Source: Ravibacter sp964562455
Lineage (GTDB): Bacteria > Bacteroidota > Bacteroidia > Cytophagales > Spirosomataceae
Assembly (NCBI GenBank): GCA_964562455.1
Contig: CAZLTN010000014.1
Coordinates: forward strand, 1 to 64,000
DNA: 64,000 bases
Direction of reading: 5' to 3'
Positions 41,907-51,391 of this stretch are shown here, in pieces (the stretch's first letter is position 1; each line of letters starts with the position of its first letter). Made by a program: the position numbers and the translations under genes. Below the pieces are notes generated by a model, which was not told the origin of the DNA, ran no database searches, and worked only from the letters and a program-made list of their open reading frames with translations.

Positions 41907-43073
41907 CTACCTTGACGACTGAACCGGATTCGGGACTTTTTTCCTCAGTACGATCAGTCCCCGGCGCTTGAGCACATACGCTGCAATCATATAAAATCCG
42001 AAAAGGCCGATGTAGATCAGGATTGAAACCGTATTGGAAATATCACCGTGGTAGATAAAAAATAGTATAACATTTACGATCGTGCCCATCCACAACAGGA
42101 ATGATGCCTGGAAATGAGTGAGGCCGTTGTCCAGTAAAATGTGGTGCATGTGATTCCGGTCAGCCAGGAACGGAGATTTTCCTTTGACAAGCCTGACGAT
42201 GAAAACGCGCAGGGTATCAAAAATAGGTACAATAAGGATCAGGAGCAGGATAATCGGCGCATTGGAAAAAGCATCGGGCTGATGCCGGTTGGCTACATTG
42301 ATCCGTAAGAATTCAACGCATAATACTGACAAAAGAAAACCGACCACCAGCGACCCCGTATCGCCCATGAATATTTTGCTGGTTTTGGAAAAATTGAACC
42401 TTAGGAAACCCAGCAAAGCACCCGACATGGAAAAGGCCAGGCAGCCAAACACATAATGCCCGCCGAGCATAAACCAGGTACCGAGTATGACGCCCGCAAT
42501 GAGGCTGATCCCGCCCGCAAGCCCGTCGATACCATCTATGAGGTTGATGGCGTTGATCAGGGCTATGAAAACGAAGATAGTCAGGGGGATACTAATGATA
42601 TCAGGTATGAAATACCAGCCGAAAATTCCGTAGAGATATTCGATTTTGAAGTTTCCGAGTACTACGAGTGTAAGAGAGGCACAGATCTGGATCACCAGCT
42701 TTTTGGTAGGATCAAGCGCCAGTATATCGTCTTTCAGCCCCAGGAAAAAAAGAATAGTCAACCCTACAATGGAAAGCCCGACGATGTTGGCAGCCTGGAT
42801 CTCTTCGGCGTGAGGCCACAGGAAGAAAGCAATGATGGTCGAAGCAAATATGGCGATGCCGCCCAGGGTGGGAGTTGCGTTGGCGTGAGAGCTTCTGAAA
42901 CCCGGCTTGGCATTCAGGTTCAGAAGATTCGAAAGGTTGATAATAACGGGTATGGAAACTATTGATAGGAAACAAGCGATAAAGAAAGACAAGATGCATT
43001 GATTGACCTTGTGTTTCAGTAAGATATCCACTGCTCCACCGGAAAACGACTCGGAGAGTATCTGCAATTCCAT
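41907..43073 (-). CDS. WecA/MraY-family undecaprenyl-phosphate sugar-1-phosphate transferase
   Basis: Polytopic membrane enzyme of 388 residues that starts surface-polysaccharide synthesis by moving a sugar-1-phosphate (usually GlcNAc-1-P) from UDP to undecaprenyl phosphate. Visible family motifs are ATPTLGGIAIFASTIIAFF, FFLGLKDDILALDPTKKL with the conserved Asp pair, INAINLIDGIDGLAGG with catalytic Asp residues, GFLRFNFSKTSKIFMGDTGS, and HMHHILLDNGLTHFQ with the His cluster. About eleven membrane segments. It closes the polysaccharide gene cluster but has its own 159-base upstream gap and promoter candidate. Confidence 0.92.
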   Translation of the reverse strand: MELQILSESFSGGAVDILLKHKVNQCILSFFIACFLSIVSIPVIINLSNLLNLNAKPGFRSSHANATPTLGGIAIFASTIIAFFLWPHAEEIQAANIVGLSIVGLTILFFLGLKDDILALDPTKKLVIQICASLTLVVLGNFKIEYLYGIFGWYFIPDIISIPLTIFVFIALINAINLIDGIDGLAGGISLIAGVILGTWFMLGGHYVFGCLAFSMSGALLGFLRFNFSKTSKIFMGDTGSLVVGFLLSVLCVEFLRINVANRHQPDAFSNAPIILLLILIVPIFDTLRVFIVRLVKGKSPFLADRNHMHHILLDNGLTHFQASFLLWMGTIVNVILFFIYHGDISNTVSILIYIGLFGFYMIAAYVLKRRGLIVLRKKVPNPVQSSR

Positions 43074-43122
43074 ATGATCTTTCTTGTCAGTAAATGTTAT
43101 GTGGATATGGCCTTTTCAGCTT

Positions 43123-43154
43123 CAAATATCGTAATTTAATGCACCATTTTGCAA
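43123..43154 (-). promoter_or_regulatory. Candidate promoter upstream of the WecA-like gene
   Basis: On the minus strand, TTG (43152-43154) and GATATTTG (43123-43130) are 21 bases apart, one base off the TTG-N(17-23)-TAnnTTTG consensus. The gene starts 50 bases downstream. The 159-base gap (43074-43232) has no other clear feature. Confidence 0.35.
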
Positions 43155-43232
43155 CTATCCCGGCAAAAACTGATTAAATGGCAAAAAGCGCCGGGCGTGA
43201 AAAAAGGGGAGTTGAATAATACCGCTAAGGAG

Positions 43233-43976
43233 TTAGAAAAATTGATGAATTTTTCTGAGAGGCTTTAACCAGAGTGTAAAGGGGAAGGGCTGCAAACCGT
43301 TTACCTCCCAGGCATGCCTGTCATTTCTATTGGCTTTCAACCTGTTTGCCAGGCTCAGGTTACTTACTCCGCCTGCTCTCATTTTTACCAGGATTTCAGG
43401 GATATACTTTGTTTTGATCTCATGTTTATAGAGGACCCGGAGCATTAGTTCATAGTCGGCTGCGCTACCCATGTCGAGCCTGAAGCTTCCGTATTTCTCA
43501 TATACTTCTTTTCTTAAGAATAAAGTTGGGTGCGGCGGCATCCAGCCCCATAAAAACGATTGGGGGCGGTACGTCCCTGCGATCCACTTCCGGGTAATTC
43601 TCTGCGCCGTCGGAGCATCGACATATACCAGATCACTATAAGATCCCTCACAGTCAGGATCTGCAAAACTCGCTGCAACCCTCGACAATACCTGCCCATC
43701 GGCGTACATATCGTCTGCATTCAGGATACCTATCACATCTCCGGTGGCCAGAGCGATACCTTTGTTCATGGCATCATAAATACCGGCATCGGGTTCTGAC
43801 CTGACGATCTGGATCTGGTCCGAAAACCCGGAAACGATCTGCATGGTGCCATCTTTCGAAGCTCCGTCGATAATGATATATTCCTTGTTACAAAAGTCTT
43901 GCCCGAGCACTGAGCGGATACAGTCCCCGATGGTAGCCGCCCCGTTATATACTACGGTGATGATCGAAATTTTCAA
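43233..43976 (-). CDS. GT2 family glycosyltransferase (WcaA-like)
   Basis: Soluble GT-A glycosyltransferase of 247 residues. The N-terminus KISIITVVYNGAATIGDCI and YIIIDGASKDGT, followed by the metal motif GILNADDMYADG and GSAADYELMLRVLYKHEI, mark family GT2. The start codon is TTG at 43974-43976, overlapping the stop of the upstream acetyltransferase gene; no ATG gives the canonical GT2 N-terminus, so TTG is probably real. It lies in the surface-polysaccharide cluster; donor and acceptor are unknown. Confidence 0.9.
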   Translation of the reverse strand: MKISIITVVYNGAATIGDCIRSVLGQDFCNKEYIIIDGASKDGTMQIVSGFSDQIQIVRSEPDAGIYDAMNKGIALATGDVIGILNADDMYADGQVLSRVAASFADPDCEGSYSDLVYVDAPTAQRITRKWIAGTYRPQSFLWGWMPPHPTLFLRKEVYEKYGSFRLDMGSAADYELMLRVLYKHEIKTKYIPEILVKMRAGGVSNLSLANRLKANRNDRHAWEVNGLQPFPFTLWLKPLRKIHQFF

Positions 43977-44551
43977 TGTGTATCAGATTCTTTGATGTTC
44001 CTGGCTTTTATAAATACGGCGGGGTTGCCCTGGTATATCCCGTAAGCTTCCAGGTTCTTCGTTGCTACTGATTTTACAGTAAGTACTGCATGATTATGGC
44101 AGGTTACCCCCGGGCATACCACTGCCTGAGCGCCGATCCATACACCGTCATCAAGTTGTATTTTACCGAGAATCAGATCGAAACCGGGACGGGTGTAGTC
44201 GTGATTTCCGGTAAGCAGCATAGCTCCCTGCGACAGGCAGACGTTCCGGCCGATAGAAACATGTATGAGGTTGTCAATCCACACATTTTCGCCAATCCAT
44301 GTATTGTTTTCCACAGTGAGAAACCACGGGTACTTGATATTGACCCTCGGTTTCACCGTGACCCCGGCACCGATCCTGGCGCCGAACATCCTTAAGATAA
44401 CTACCTTCAGGCTGTTGGGGACCGGCAGGTAGGTATTGATAAATGCGCGCCCCGCGAAGTACCACAGGATCCGCTTCCAGTGCGGGCCCGGGTTGTACCA
44501 ACTGTTATCGTACCGTGCCAGATCGGTTCGGGTTCCTGAGGTCTTTTCCAT
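43973..44551 (-). CDS. WcaF-like sugar acetyltransferase (hexapeptide repeat)
   Basis: Left-handed beta-helix acetyltransferase of 192 residues resembling colanic-acid acetyltransferase WcaF. Hexapeptide repeats run from about 65 to 165: RIGAGVTVKPRVNIKYPWF, TWIGENVWIDNLIHVSIGRN, GAMLLTGNHDYTRPGF (the His is probably catalytic) and GVWIGAQAVVCPGV. The ATG at 44549-44551 is preferred; the longer frame up to 44626 lies inside the upstream glycosyltransferase gene. Even so the two coding regions overlap by 47 bases. It would O-acetylate a sugar of the polymer. Confidence 0.85.
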   Translation of the reverse strand: MEKTSGTRTDLARYDNSWYNPGPHWKRILWYFAGRAFINTYLPVPNSLKVVILRMFGARIGAGVTVKPRVNIKYPWFLTVENNTWIGENVWIDNLIHVSIGRNVCLSQGAMLLTGNHDYTRPGFDLILGKIQLDDGVWIGAQAVVCPGVTCHNHAVLTVKSVATKNLEAYGIYQGNPAVFIKARNIKESDTH

Positions 44552-45437
44552 ATTCCTCTTTGAAATGTCGTATAATAGCGGTTTTTTCCCTGCCGGCACG
44601 CTGGTATACCTCGTAAATCTTGGCATCTACCAGGAAACGGTACCATAACCCCTGGAGCGAGTGCCAGATAAGCCCTTTGGTCCCGTCCAGGAAGCCTAAT
44701 TTCAGAAAATACCGGTAAATAAAGTAAAGAAACGGCCGTGTAAAAAGCGGCAGCGATGCATATTTAATCTTCAGGTACCGTGTACGCTGCTCCTGCGATC
44801 CGAACAGGGCTGGCGTTACCGTTGGTTTTTCTTCAAAATTGTACCTGATGTTCAGCAGGTCAATGATCTCCCGCGTAGCATAATTGTTATGCTTCTGGGT
44901 CCACCAGGTAAGGTTATTCAGATTGTGGTCTACGATGTCGTTCTTCAATTGCTGTGTGGTCCCTTCGCTGAGCTTGATATGCTCGTCCATCCACAGCTCC
45001 TCGCAACGACCCTTTTCGTTCCGCCAGATGCGGAGCAGCCAGATAGGGTAATATCCTCCCCGCCTGATCCACTTGTCCATAAAGACAACCCGCCGTTTTA
45101 CATAAAATCCGGTGATATCCGGAGGTATATCCTGCGAAAGTAAGGCTGCCAGTTCATCTCTCAATTCGGGGGTAATATATTCGTCGGCATCCATCCGCAT
45201 TACCCATCCGGTCTTGAAGGGATTATGGTCAATGGCATGATTAAACTGGAATGCGTACGAAATCCACGGGTTTTGGATAACCTGTGCTCCCTTTGACCGG
45301 GCTATTTCTATGGTATTATCGGTGGAGAACGAATCAACGATAAAGATCTTGTCGGTAAGGCCGGCAAAACTGTCTATACACCTGCCTATGTGTAAAGACT
45401 CATTATGAGTGAGGATAAGAACCGACAGGTTGGTCAT
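44505..45437 (-). CDS. GT2 family glycosyltransferase (WaaE/KdtX-like)
   Basis: Glycosyltransferase of 310 residues. Signature motifs are LSVLILTHNESLHIGRCI at the N-terminus, FIVDSFSTDNT, QNPWISYAFQFNHAID and VMRMDADEYITPEL (the metal motif), the pattern of beta-1,4-glucosyltransferases such as WaaE. The C-terminal part is helical and basic, probably membrane-associated (TRPFLYFIYRYFLKLGFLDG). It is in the surface-polysaccharide cluster with a 77-base gap upstream that shows nothing notable. Confidence 0.9.
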   Translation of the reverse strand: MTNLSVLILTHNESLHIGRCIDSFAGLTDKIFIVDSFSTDNTIEIARSKGAQVIQNPWISYAFQFNHAIDHNPFKTGWVMRMDADEYITPELRDELAALLSQDIPPDITGFYVKRRVVFMDKWIRRGGYYPIWLLRIWRNEKGRCEELWMDEHIKLSEGTTQQLKNDIVDHNLNNLTWWTQKHNNYATREIIDLLNIRYNFEEKPTVTPALFGSQEQRTRYLKIKYASLPLFTRPFLYFIYRYFLKLGFLDGTKGLIWHSLQGLWYRFLVDAKIYEVYQRAGREKTAIIRHFKEEYGKDLRNPNRSGTVR

Positions 45438-45514
45438 AACTGTTTTAATTAGAGCCGTCAGATTTCAGCGATCGGCCGCCGGTTGTCTGTCCGGATTTCT
45501 GATTCCGGTATATG

Positions 45515-46675
45515 TCATTGCAATTGCGATGCCAGAACGGCGCTTTTGTAAGTATCGAGCATTTGCCGCGCTACCACCCTGATGTCGAAAAGCTCCGAAA
45601 CCATGCGATAGGCATTTTCAGCCCGCGAGGTCCTGTAAGCGTCGTCGCTGAGAATTTTCTGAAGCTTATCGGCAAGATCCTCCGGGTTGAGTTCTGTAAC
45701 GGCCGCCGCGTCGTACTGCCGGGTAAAATCGCCGAACCCCGTCCGGTCGGAAACCACAGCCGGCAGGCGGCTGGCCATGGCTTCAAGCACTGCGATGGAA
45801 AATCCTTCGGAATAAGTAGGCAGGACAAAAACAGAAGCATCCGAAAGCGCGGCTTTTTTCAGCTCGCCGGTAAGCATACCCGTAAACTTTACTGCGTCAG
45901 ACAACCGGTTCGCTTCTATAAACGCAGATGCTTCCGCTTTGTACCCGTCGTCCGGTCCTGCCAGGATAAGCATTGTGTCAGGCTGTTTGCGATGGCAGTT
46001 TCCGAATGCAGGTAACAGGATATCAAGTCCTTTTTTGATATTGAGGCGGCCCATGAAAAGCAGGATCTTCCTGTCTTCAGGAATATTAAAATGCTGCCTG
46101 AACATGCCTTTTGGCGGCAGCGGGTCATAATCGGTCATGCGCATCCCGTTCGGGATAATGACCATATTGTCCGGGCGATAACCCAGGTATTGGATCACAT
46201 CTTCCTCCTCGTCGGTATTGTTGATGTGAATGACATCGGCTTTGCCCAGGAGCCGCTTTTGATAGAGCAGAGTCACCAGGTTTTTTTTCCACGCATGGTG
46301 ATTGACCGCCCACCTGTCAAGGAGGCCGTGAATGGTGATGATTTTAGGTATTTTACTTCCTGTCATGAAGGGAGCCAGGCTTCCGAAGTGCCAGATGCCA
46401 TGTATGTGCACGACATCGTAGTCATCAAGGTGCCTTTTGAGAAAGCGATACAGGCCGAGGGAGAATTCCCGGTAAAACCTGGCCACAGGCTGAGTCCTGA
46501 GGCAGGGGATCACGCGGGCTCCCGCGGGTGCAGGATATAGCTTGTCGCCGGGCGACATGGGGCTTAAAATGTCGACTTCATGTCCGCAGGCTACTGCCTC
46601 TACCGTGTGATCATAGATAATCCGGGCAGGTCCGCCGATTTCCCACGTATAGGCGCATATATTGAGTATCTTCAT
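45515..46675 (-). CDS. GT4 family glycosyltransferase
   Basis: GT-B fold glycosyltransferase of 386 residues. The N-terminal domain begins MKILNICAYTWEIGGPARI with VVHIHGIWHFGSLAPF; the C-terminal donor-binding domain has LLFMGRLNIKKGLDILLPAF and the E-x7-E motif within PTYSEGFSIAVLEAMASRLP. The family uses retaining transfer from nucleotide sugars. Its ATG overlaps the stop of the upstream GT4 gene (ATGA, 46672-46675), showing coupling. Confidence 0.92.
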   Translation of the reverse strand: MKILNICAYTWEIGGPARIIYDHTVEAVACGHEVDILSPMSPGDKLYPAPAGARVIPCLRTQPVARFYREFSLGLYRFLKRHLDDYDVVHIHGIWHFGSLAPFMTGSKIPKIITIHGLLDRWAVNHHAWKKNLVTLLYQKRLLGKADVIHINNTDEEEDVIQYLGYRPDNMVIIPNGMRMTDYDPLPPKGMFRQHFNIPEDRKILLFMGRLNIKKGLDILLPAFGNCHRKQPDTMLILAGPDDGYKAEASAFIEANRLSDAVKFTGMLTGELKKAALSDASVFVLPTYSEGFSIAVLEAMASRLPAVVSDRTGFGDFTRQYDAAAVTELNPEDLADKLQKILSDDAYRTSRAENAYRMVSELFDIRVVARQMLDTYKSAVLASQLQ

Positions 46676-47823
46676 TTTCTTTCCGGCATTCCGCTCAGGG
46701 AAACATACGTATTTACCATTTCAGCGGCAACCTTACCGGCCGCAAATTTACTCACGATAGCCTGTCCGTGAGCGCCATACGATTGCAGTTGATCGGCAGG
46801 CATCTCCATAAAGCGTACCATATGGGCTGCCAGCTCATCTGTGTTGTATGGATCGAAGAGATAGCCGTTTTTCCCTTTCTCTACCAGGTCGCCGGCACAG
46901 CCGCATTTTTCCGAAACAATAACAGGCAGGCCACAGACCAGCGCCTCGTTTACAACCAGGCCCCAGGGTTCTGAATAGCTTGGCAAAACCAATACATCGG
47001 CGAGAGAAAGCCATTCCGGTACTTCGAGCCATGAAACACCGCCCGCAACGGTCACACCTTCAATCTTTTCTTTTTCAACATAGTCTGTTATTTCCTTTTT
47101 CATCGGCCCGTCCCCGACGAGAATAAGACCCCATGGCGACACGACCCGGCTTTTTGCTTTTCTATATGCGTCTAAAAGCAGTTTCAGGTTCTTCTCTTCA
47201 GCCAGGCGACCGACAAAGATAAAGGCGGGGGAGTGCTTACGGGCTATCCCGCCGGAACGGAGAAATTCTTCCCTGATGCGCCGGTCATCGATGACAGCGG
47301 CATTCCTGACGGCTATTTTTCTTTCAGGAACACCCAGGCGTTTCAGGTATTCAACCGAAGTCGTGCCGAAGCAGAAGAACGCGTCGGCACGGTTGACAAT
47401 CCAGCGTTTAAACGCTTCCCGGAGCGGGCTGCGGCGGTGATCGGCGGCAGAAGACTCCGAAGATAAAACTACTTTTACACCGCCTGCTTTTGCCAGGCAC
47501 ATCAGCAATATCTGTGCCCAATCGTAGTACCCGGTGATATTGAGCACATCGGGCCGGAACTCGCGATAGGCGCTGAGCAAGGCTTTCATACGGGCGGGAA
47601 AGCTGATCTGGTCAAGGCTTTTCCTGAAAAGCAACTGGTAAGGATAGTCGTAGATCCCCGGGTCGTCAGACTGCATACCTTGTCTTGAAGATTCGTACAA
47701 CCCGATCTGTATGACCCGGAAAACCGCCCCGGGATACCTCTCTGAAAGACTGTGGTGAATCTCTTCAAAGAGCTTCGACTTGTAGTGAGCCCAGAGTTGG
47801 TTATGGACGATCAGGACACGCAT
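46672..47823 (-). CDS. GT4 family glycosyltransferase
   Basis: GT-B fold glycosyltransferase of 383 residues. The donor domain carries FIFVGRLAEEKNLKLLLDAY and PSYSEPWGLVVNEALVCGLP (the E-x7-E motif), then VSEKCGCAGDLVEKGKNGYL. The N-terminal acceptor domain begins MRVLIVHNQLWAHYKSK and contains SSESSAADHRRSP. It overlaps both neighbours by 1-4 bases (the SGNH gene stop at 47823-47825 and the next GT4 start), so it is inside a coupled operon. Linkage made is unknown. Confidence 0.92.
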   Translation of the reverse strand: MRVLIVHNQLWAHYKSKLFEEIHHSLSERYPGAVFRVIQIGLYESSRQGMQSDDPGIYDYPYQLLFRKSLDQISFPARMKALLSAYREFRPDVLNITGYYDWAQILLMCLAKAGGVKVVLSSESSAADHRRSPLREAFKRWIVNRADAFFCFGTTSVEYLKRLGVPERKIAVRNAAVIDDRRIREEFLRSGGIARKHSPAFIFVGRLAEEKNLKLLLDAYRKAKSRVVSPWGLILVGDGPMKKEITDYVEKEKIEGVTVAGGVSWLEVPEWLSLADVLVLPSYSEPWGLVVNEALVCGLPVIVSEKCGCAGDLVEKGKNGYLFDPYNTDELAAHMVRFMEMPADQLQSYGAHGQAIVSKFAAGKVAAEMVNTYVSLSGMPERK

Positions 47824-48794
47824 CAGTGCTGTTCTTTCAGATAGTCGTAGAAAAGAGGGAAGAGGTGGTCGGCCAGGAATTTCTGGCCATCTGCGGTATA
47901 GTGGACAACGTCTCTTTTCCTGTAATATTCCCGCAGCGGAGGGATATCCAGCTCCCTGATGAGCCGTACGCTGTCCTGATCGGCATAATCGACAATGGCC
48001 TGCCCCTGGTCGTTGTAAAAGCCGTCCTCAACCTCCGAGATTTCCGGATGAAGGTAAATGAAAAACGGGATATCATGCTGTTCGGCAATATTTTTCAGCT
48101 CGCTGAACCCGGGATTAAAATGATCCCCCTCTTTCCGGATGACGTAAGTTTCGGTTTCCGGCTTGGTAGCGACGGTCTCTTCGTCAGGGGCGTAATAAAC
48201 ATGGTTGAACCTGATATTCCTGAAATAAATAGGATAAATATACCGGCTCCACAGCTCTACAATCGCAATCCTGAACTGTTTATCAGGCAGATTGGGGTCT
48301 ATTCCGACCTGCGCTGCATGCGTCATGACATCATATGCGTCATGGCTGCTCGCTACCAGACCTATGGCTTTTGCGTTGAAAACCCCGTGCCTTCTCAGGT
48401 AGGCAGCGACGTTATCCGGTCCCCAGGAGCCCGCCGATATATTTAACACGCGTATGCGTCTTCCCAACTCGGCCGATAACCTTTTTTCCAGCAGCGTAGA
48501 AGCAAGCTCTGCGTTGTCGGTGAGGCTCCCTCCGTTTACGACCGAATCGCCGATCAGCAGTACGGTGACGGAGTCGGACGGCGACAGTTCTTCACTCCGC
48601 ATAGACAGCGAGTTGGTCCGGATGGTATTGCCGAAACGCCTGACGGTCTGGTTGGGGGCATAGATGTATTCGTAATCAGGATCTTCTATGTATAAAGGTG
48701 CGCTGCAGAAGCCGTATGCGAAACGGAGAATCAATTCAATACAGATCAGCAGAAAAAATATGGAAAATAGGATTTTCCTGAAAAGTGACAGCAT
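47823..48794 (-). CDS. SGNH/GDSL hydrolase-like membrane-anchored protein
   Basis: Protein of 323 residues with an N-terminal membrane anchor (LFRKILFSIFFLLICIELIL). The ATG at 48792-48794 is preferred over a TTG six codons earlier. The SGNH motif is GDSVVNGG in VLLIGDSVVNGGSLTDN, with LNISAGSWGPDN as block II and DVVHYTADGQKFLADHL as the C-terminal Asp/His block (here D-x2-H). Proteins of this type in polysaccharide clusters often remove or transfer acyl groups at the periplasmic face, which is inferred here. It lies between the acyltransferase 3 gene and a GT4 gene. Confidence 0.83.
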   Translation of the reverse strand: MLSLFRKILFSIFFLLICIELILRFAYGFCSAPLYIEDPDYEYIYAPNQTVRRFGNTIRTNSLSMRSEELSPSDSVTVLLIGDSVVNGGSLTDNAELASTLLEKRLSAELGRRIRVLNISAGSWGPDNVAAYLRRHGVFNAKAIGLVASSHDAYDVMTHAAQVGIDPNLPDKQFRIAIVELWSRYIYPIYFRNIRFNHVYYAPDEETVATKPETETYVIRKEGDHFNPGFSELKNIAEQHDIPFFIYLHPEISEVEDGFYNDQGQAIVDYADQDSVRLIRELDIPPLREYYRKRDVVHYTADGQKFLADHLFPLFYDYLKEQH

Positions 48795-48853
48795 CCGAAC
48801 TTCAATAGTCAAAGGGCAAAGGTAAGGTTTTTCAGCTCCGCGTGAAAACGGGG

Positions 48854-50020
48854 CTACCTGCTAAAAAGGGTTTTAACTTTTGCCGCCAGTTTTTCGGGCC
48901 ATTCAGGGTCCATGCAGGGTTTTTCGATCAGCAGGAAGAAAATAATGCTCCCGATCATGACGGGCGGTATGCAGAGGAGTGCTACGAAAAAGAATTCCCA
49001 GCCGTAGGATTCAAAAAACTGGTACCGGAAAATAACTTTCATGACGGCCGATAAAATCGGCTGGTGTACCAGGTAAATGGAATAGCACATTCCACCGATG
49101 AGCGAGATCCATCGATAGGCGAATATTTTTCCCCAGAATGGATTCGTAAGCACGATGTAATAAAACGCGGCTATGGCGAGAGGGAAGATCATCGCGTATA
49201 CCTTGTCGTGCTCAAACGACATGAGGTGTGTTCTAACGTGTGGAAGGAACAGTACTACTGCGAAAAGGAGCAGCCCGATAAAAGAAAAAAATACGTTACC
49301 GGTTTTGATTTTCGGGCGGTCGATGTACAGGTCGGCAAGAAGGATCCCGCTGATGAAGAACTGGATATAGTGCAAAAGATAAAAACCGGGTGTCTGGTAT
49401 GCAGATTGTAGCCAGGGAAGTCCGAGGATGACGAGTACGATGCCCCACCGGCGGAACAGGGGAGGCAGCTTCAGTACCAGGAAGAGCAGCGGTGCGAGCA
49501 GGTAGAAATGTACTTCCAGCTCCAGCGACCACGCCACTGAAAGCAGGAAGGAAGTGACCCCGTAAATAAATACATGGCAATAAACCAGCGACGCCATAAG
49601 GCTGCGGAAAGCAAAGGGGTAGTCCATGCTGGTTACCAGGGGGAAAACCAGGAACATGACGACCATAGCTGCGATGTATGGAGGTTCGAGGCGTGTGAGA
49701 CGGCGTTTAAAATACTTTCTCAACGAGGGTTGAGGCGCTCCCTTCAGGTAAGATCTGGCAAAAGGCAGCGCCAGTATAAAACCGCTGATCACAAAAAAAA
49801 GATCTACCCCTTTTCTCCCGTCTATCAGCCATTGCCTTAATCCTTCAAACCGGTCAATATCTTTGAATTCAACCGGAGAACTGAACTCGAAAAACGAGTG
49901 TACATGGTGCAGGAAGACCAGGAGTATGGCGAGAAAACGAAGACCGTCTATTTCCGGGATCAGTTTACCGTTCTGGATATTACGGGAAAACAGACTGGCG
50001 ATTCGTTGACGGAGTGACAT
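48854..50020 (-). CDS. Acyltransferase 3 family membrane protein (OafA/YrhL-like)
   Basis: Polytopic membrane protein of 388 residues with about ten segments. The acyltransferase 3 signature is present: EIDGLRFLAILLVFLHHVHS with the conserved His, GRKGVDLFFVISGFILALPF, and RRLTRLEPPYIAAMV. SLIGGMCYSIYLVHQPIL near the C-terminus is also typical. Such proteins O-acylate (usually acetylate) sugars of surface polymers across the inner membrane. It lies just upstream of the SGNH protein, a frequent functional partner. Confidence 0.93.
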   Translation of the reverse strand: MSLRQRIASLFSRNIQNGKLIPEIDGLRFLAILLVFLHHVHSFFEFSSPVEFKDIDRFEGLRQWLIDGRKGVDLFFVISGFILALPFARSYLKGAPQPSLRKYFKRRLTRLEPPYIAAMVVMFLVFPLVTSMDYPFAFRSLMASLVYCHVFIYGVTSFLLSVAWSLELEVHFYLLAPLLFLVLKLPPLFRRWGIVLVILGLPWLQSAYQTPGFYLLHYIQFFISGILLADLYIDRPKIKTGNVFFSFIGLLLFAVVLFLPHVRTHLMSFEHDKVYAMIFPLAIAAFYYIVLTNPFWGKIFAYRWISLIGGMCYSIYLVHQPILSAVMKVIFRYQFFESYGWEFFFVALLCIPPVMIGSIIFFLLIEKPCMDPEWPEKLAAKVKTLFSR

Positions 50021-50056
50021 GAAAATGACGATTCGTATCTGTACGGCTCAGGTGAT

Positions 50057-51391
50057 TTATCGGGCTAGAGAGGTCACTTGTCCCGGCAGGGTTTCTGAAC
50101 CGGTACGTTTCCTGGCCAGGTAGGGGATTCCGAGGAACCGTACGAAAAACATGTATGGAAACCAGTATGCAATGTCATAGGGCCTTCCTGAACTGATCAG
50201 CAGCGCGGGGAAATACATAAAAAAGGAGGCTGCAAAAACACCGAGCGGGCTCCTGCCAAGCCGGATTTCCCTGATGGAGAATATCAGGAAAAGCAGATTG
50301 AGGGCACAGAAAATAAAGCACCCCAGAAGCCCGTGGTTGGCCAGCATTTCTATCGGGGGGACGTCCATAAATTCAAACTTATAGCCGTTACCGATTATCA
50401 GCACTTTCGGATCATAAATGGCTTCTTTCAGGAAATCGAAGCTGGCTACCCTTCCCATCGCCGATGCGTCTTCCGCCACATCCTCGCTGGTTTCCAACTG
50501 GAAAGCAGTAAACAATACGTTCTCAAAACGGCCTGCCAGCACATCCCAGTAATTGATAATGATGCTGTAAATATTGTAAAACCGATGCGTAAGGTACCTG
50601 AAGACACCCAGGAGGATAATCAGGACGACCAGGGAACGGAGCGTAAAGAGCTGTTTGATACCTCCCGCCATCCGCGAGAAATTGAACCGGAAGAACATAT
50701 GCGTTGCTACGATGATACCGGTTCCGAGCAGGCACGATTTAGACTGGGTGAGGATGATAACGCAGAAACTGAATATCAGGGAAGCGACGAGCATTATCTT
50801 GATCCAGACGTTTTTAAACTCGCTTATCAGTGCATATGCGGAGAGCAGGCAGATCAGCGCATTCCGGGCAGCAAGGTGAGGGTTCCCTCCCTGCTGGGCA
50901 TCTTCGTTGGCAAATGTCACGGCGGCACGCATCCCGAGCGTCCAACTGGGATTAGTGATCAGCGAATATATCAGTGTAAGGTTGTTCATCAGCGACATCA
51001 GGAACAGCACCACGAGCAGCGTTTTCTGGATGTCGTTCGGGACGTAAAGCAGCAGGAAAAAGAAGCCGAAGGTATAAGCGAAGTTGACTATATCAGTAGC
51101 CGACTTACCCATGTTATTGATAAAGAAGAAATAATAAACCAGCATCCCGAAGAAAAGAGCGGCAAACTGGAAAAGGAGGATATTGGGCTTATAGGCGACC
51201 GTCGAAAGCTTGGCGGGGATCATCAGCAAAAGGGCGAAGGCGAAGAAAATGCCCGTAAAAACACTGCTGGCAGGCCCTATCCCGAGCGTATCGCGGACAA
51301 AGAAGATAATAGGGAAGCCATTGATCATCATGGAAATCCCTACGGAATACCGCAAATAATTAATGTTGCCTATTAAGCTGCCTAAGTTCAT
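50057..51391 (-). CDS. O-antigen ligase/polymerase family membrane protein
   Basis: Polytopic membrane protein of 444 residues with about eleven segments, Wzy/WaaL-like. The ATG at 51389-51391 overlaps the stop of the upstream GT2 gene (ATGA) and is preferred over upstream in-frame codons. A large periplasmic loop lies between about 290 and 350 (RFENVLFTAFQLETSEDVAE; KVLIIGNGYKFEF), followed by NHGLLGCFIFCALNLLFLIF, as in the PF04932 group. The cluster has an ABC exporter, so a ligase role is somewhat more likely than polymerase, but sequence does not decide. Confidence 0.87.
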   Translation of the reverse strand: MNLGSLIGNINYLRYSVGISMMINGFPIIFFVRDTLGIGPASSVFTGIFFAFALLLMIPAKLSTVAYKPNILLFQFAALFFGMLVYYFFFINNMGKSATDIVNFAYTFGFFFLLLYVPNDIQKTLLVVLFLMSLMNNLTLIYSLITNPSWTLGMRAAVTFANEDAQQGGNPHLAARNALICLLSAYALISEFKNVWIKIMLVASLIFSFCVIILTQSKSCLLGTGIIVATHMFFRFNFSRMAGGIKQLFTLRSLVVLIILLGVFRYLTHRFYNIYSIIINYWDVLAGRFENVLFTAFQLETSEDVAEDASAMGRVASFDFLKEAIYDPKVLIIGNGYKFEFMDVPPIEMLANHGLLGCFIFCALNLLFLIFSIREIRLGRSPLGVFAASFFMYFPALLISSGRPYDIAYWFPYMFFVRFLGIPYLARKRTGSETLPGQVTSLAR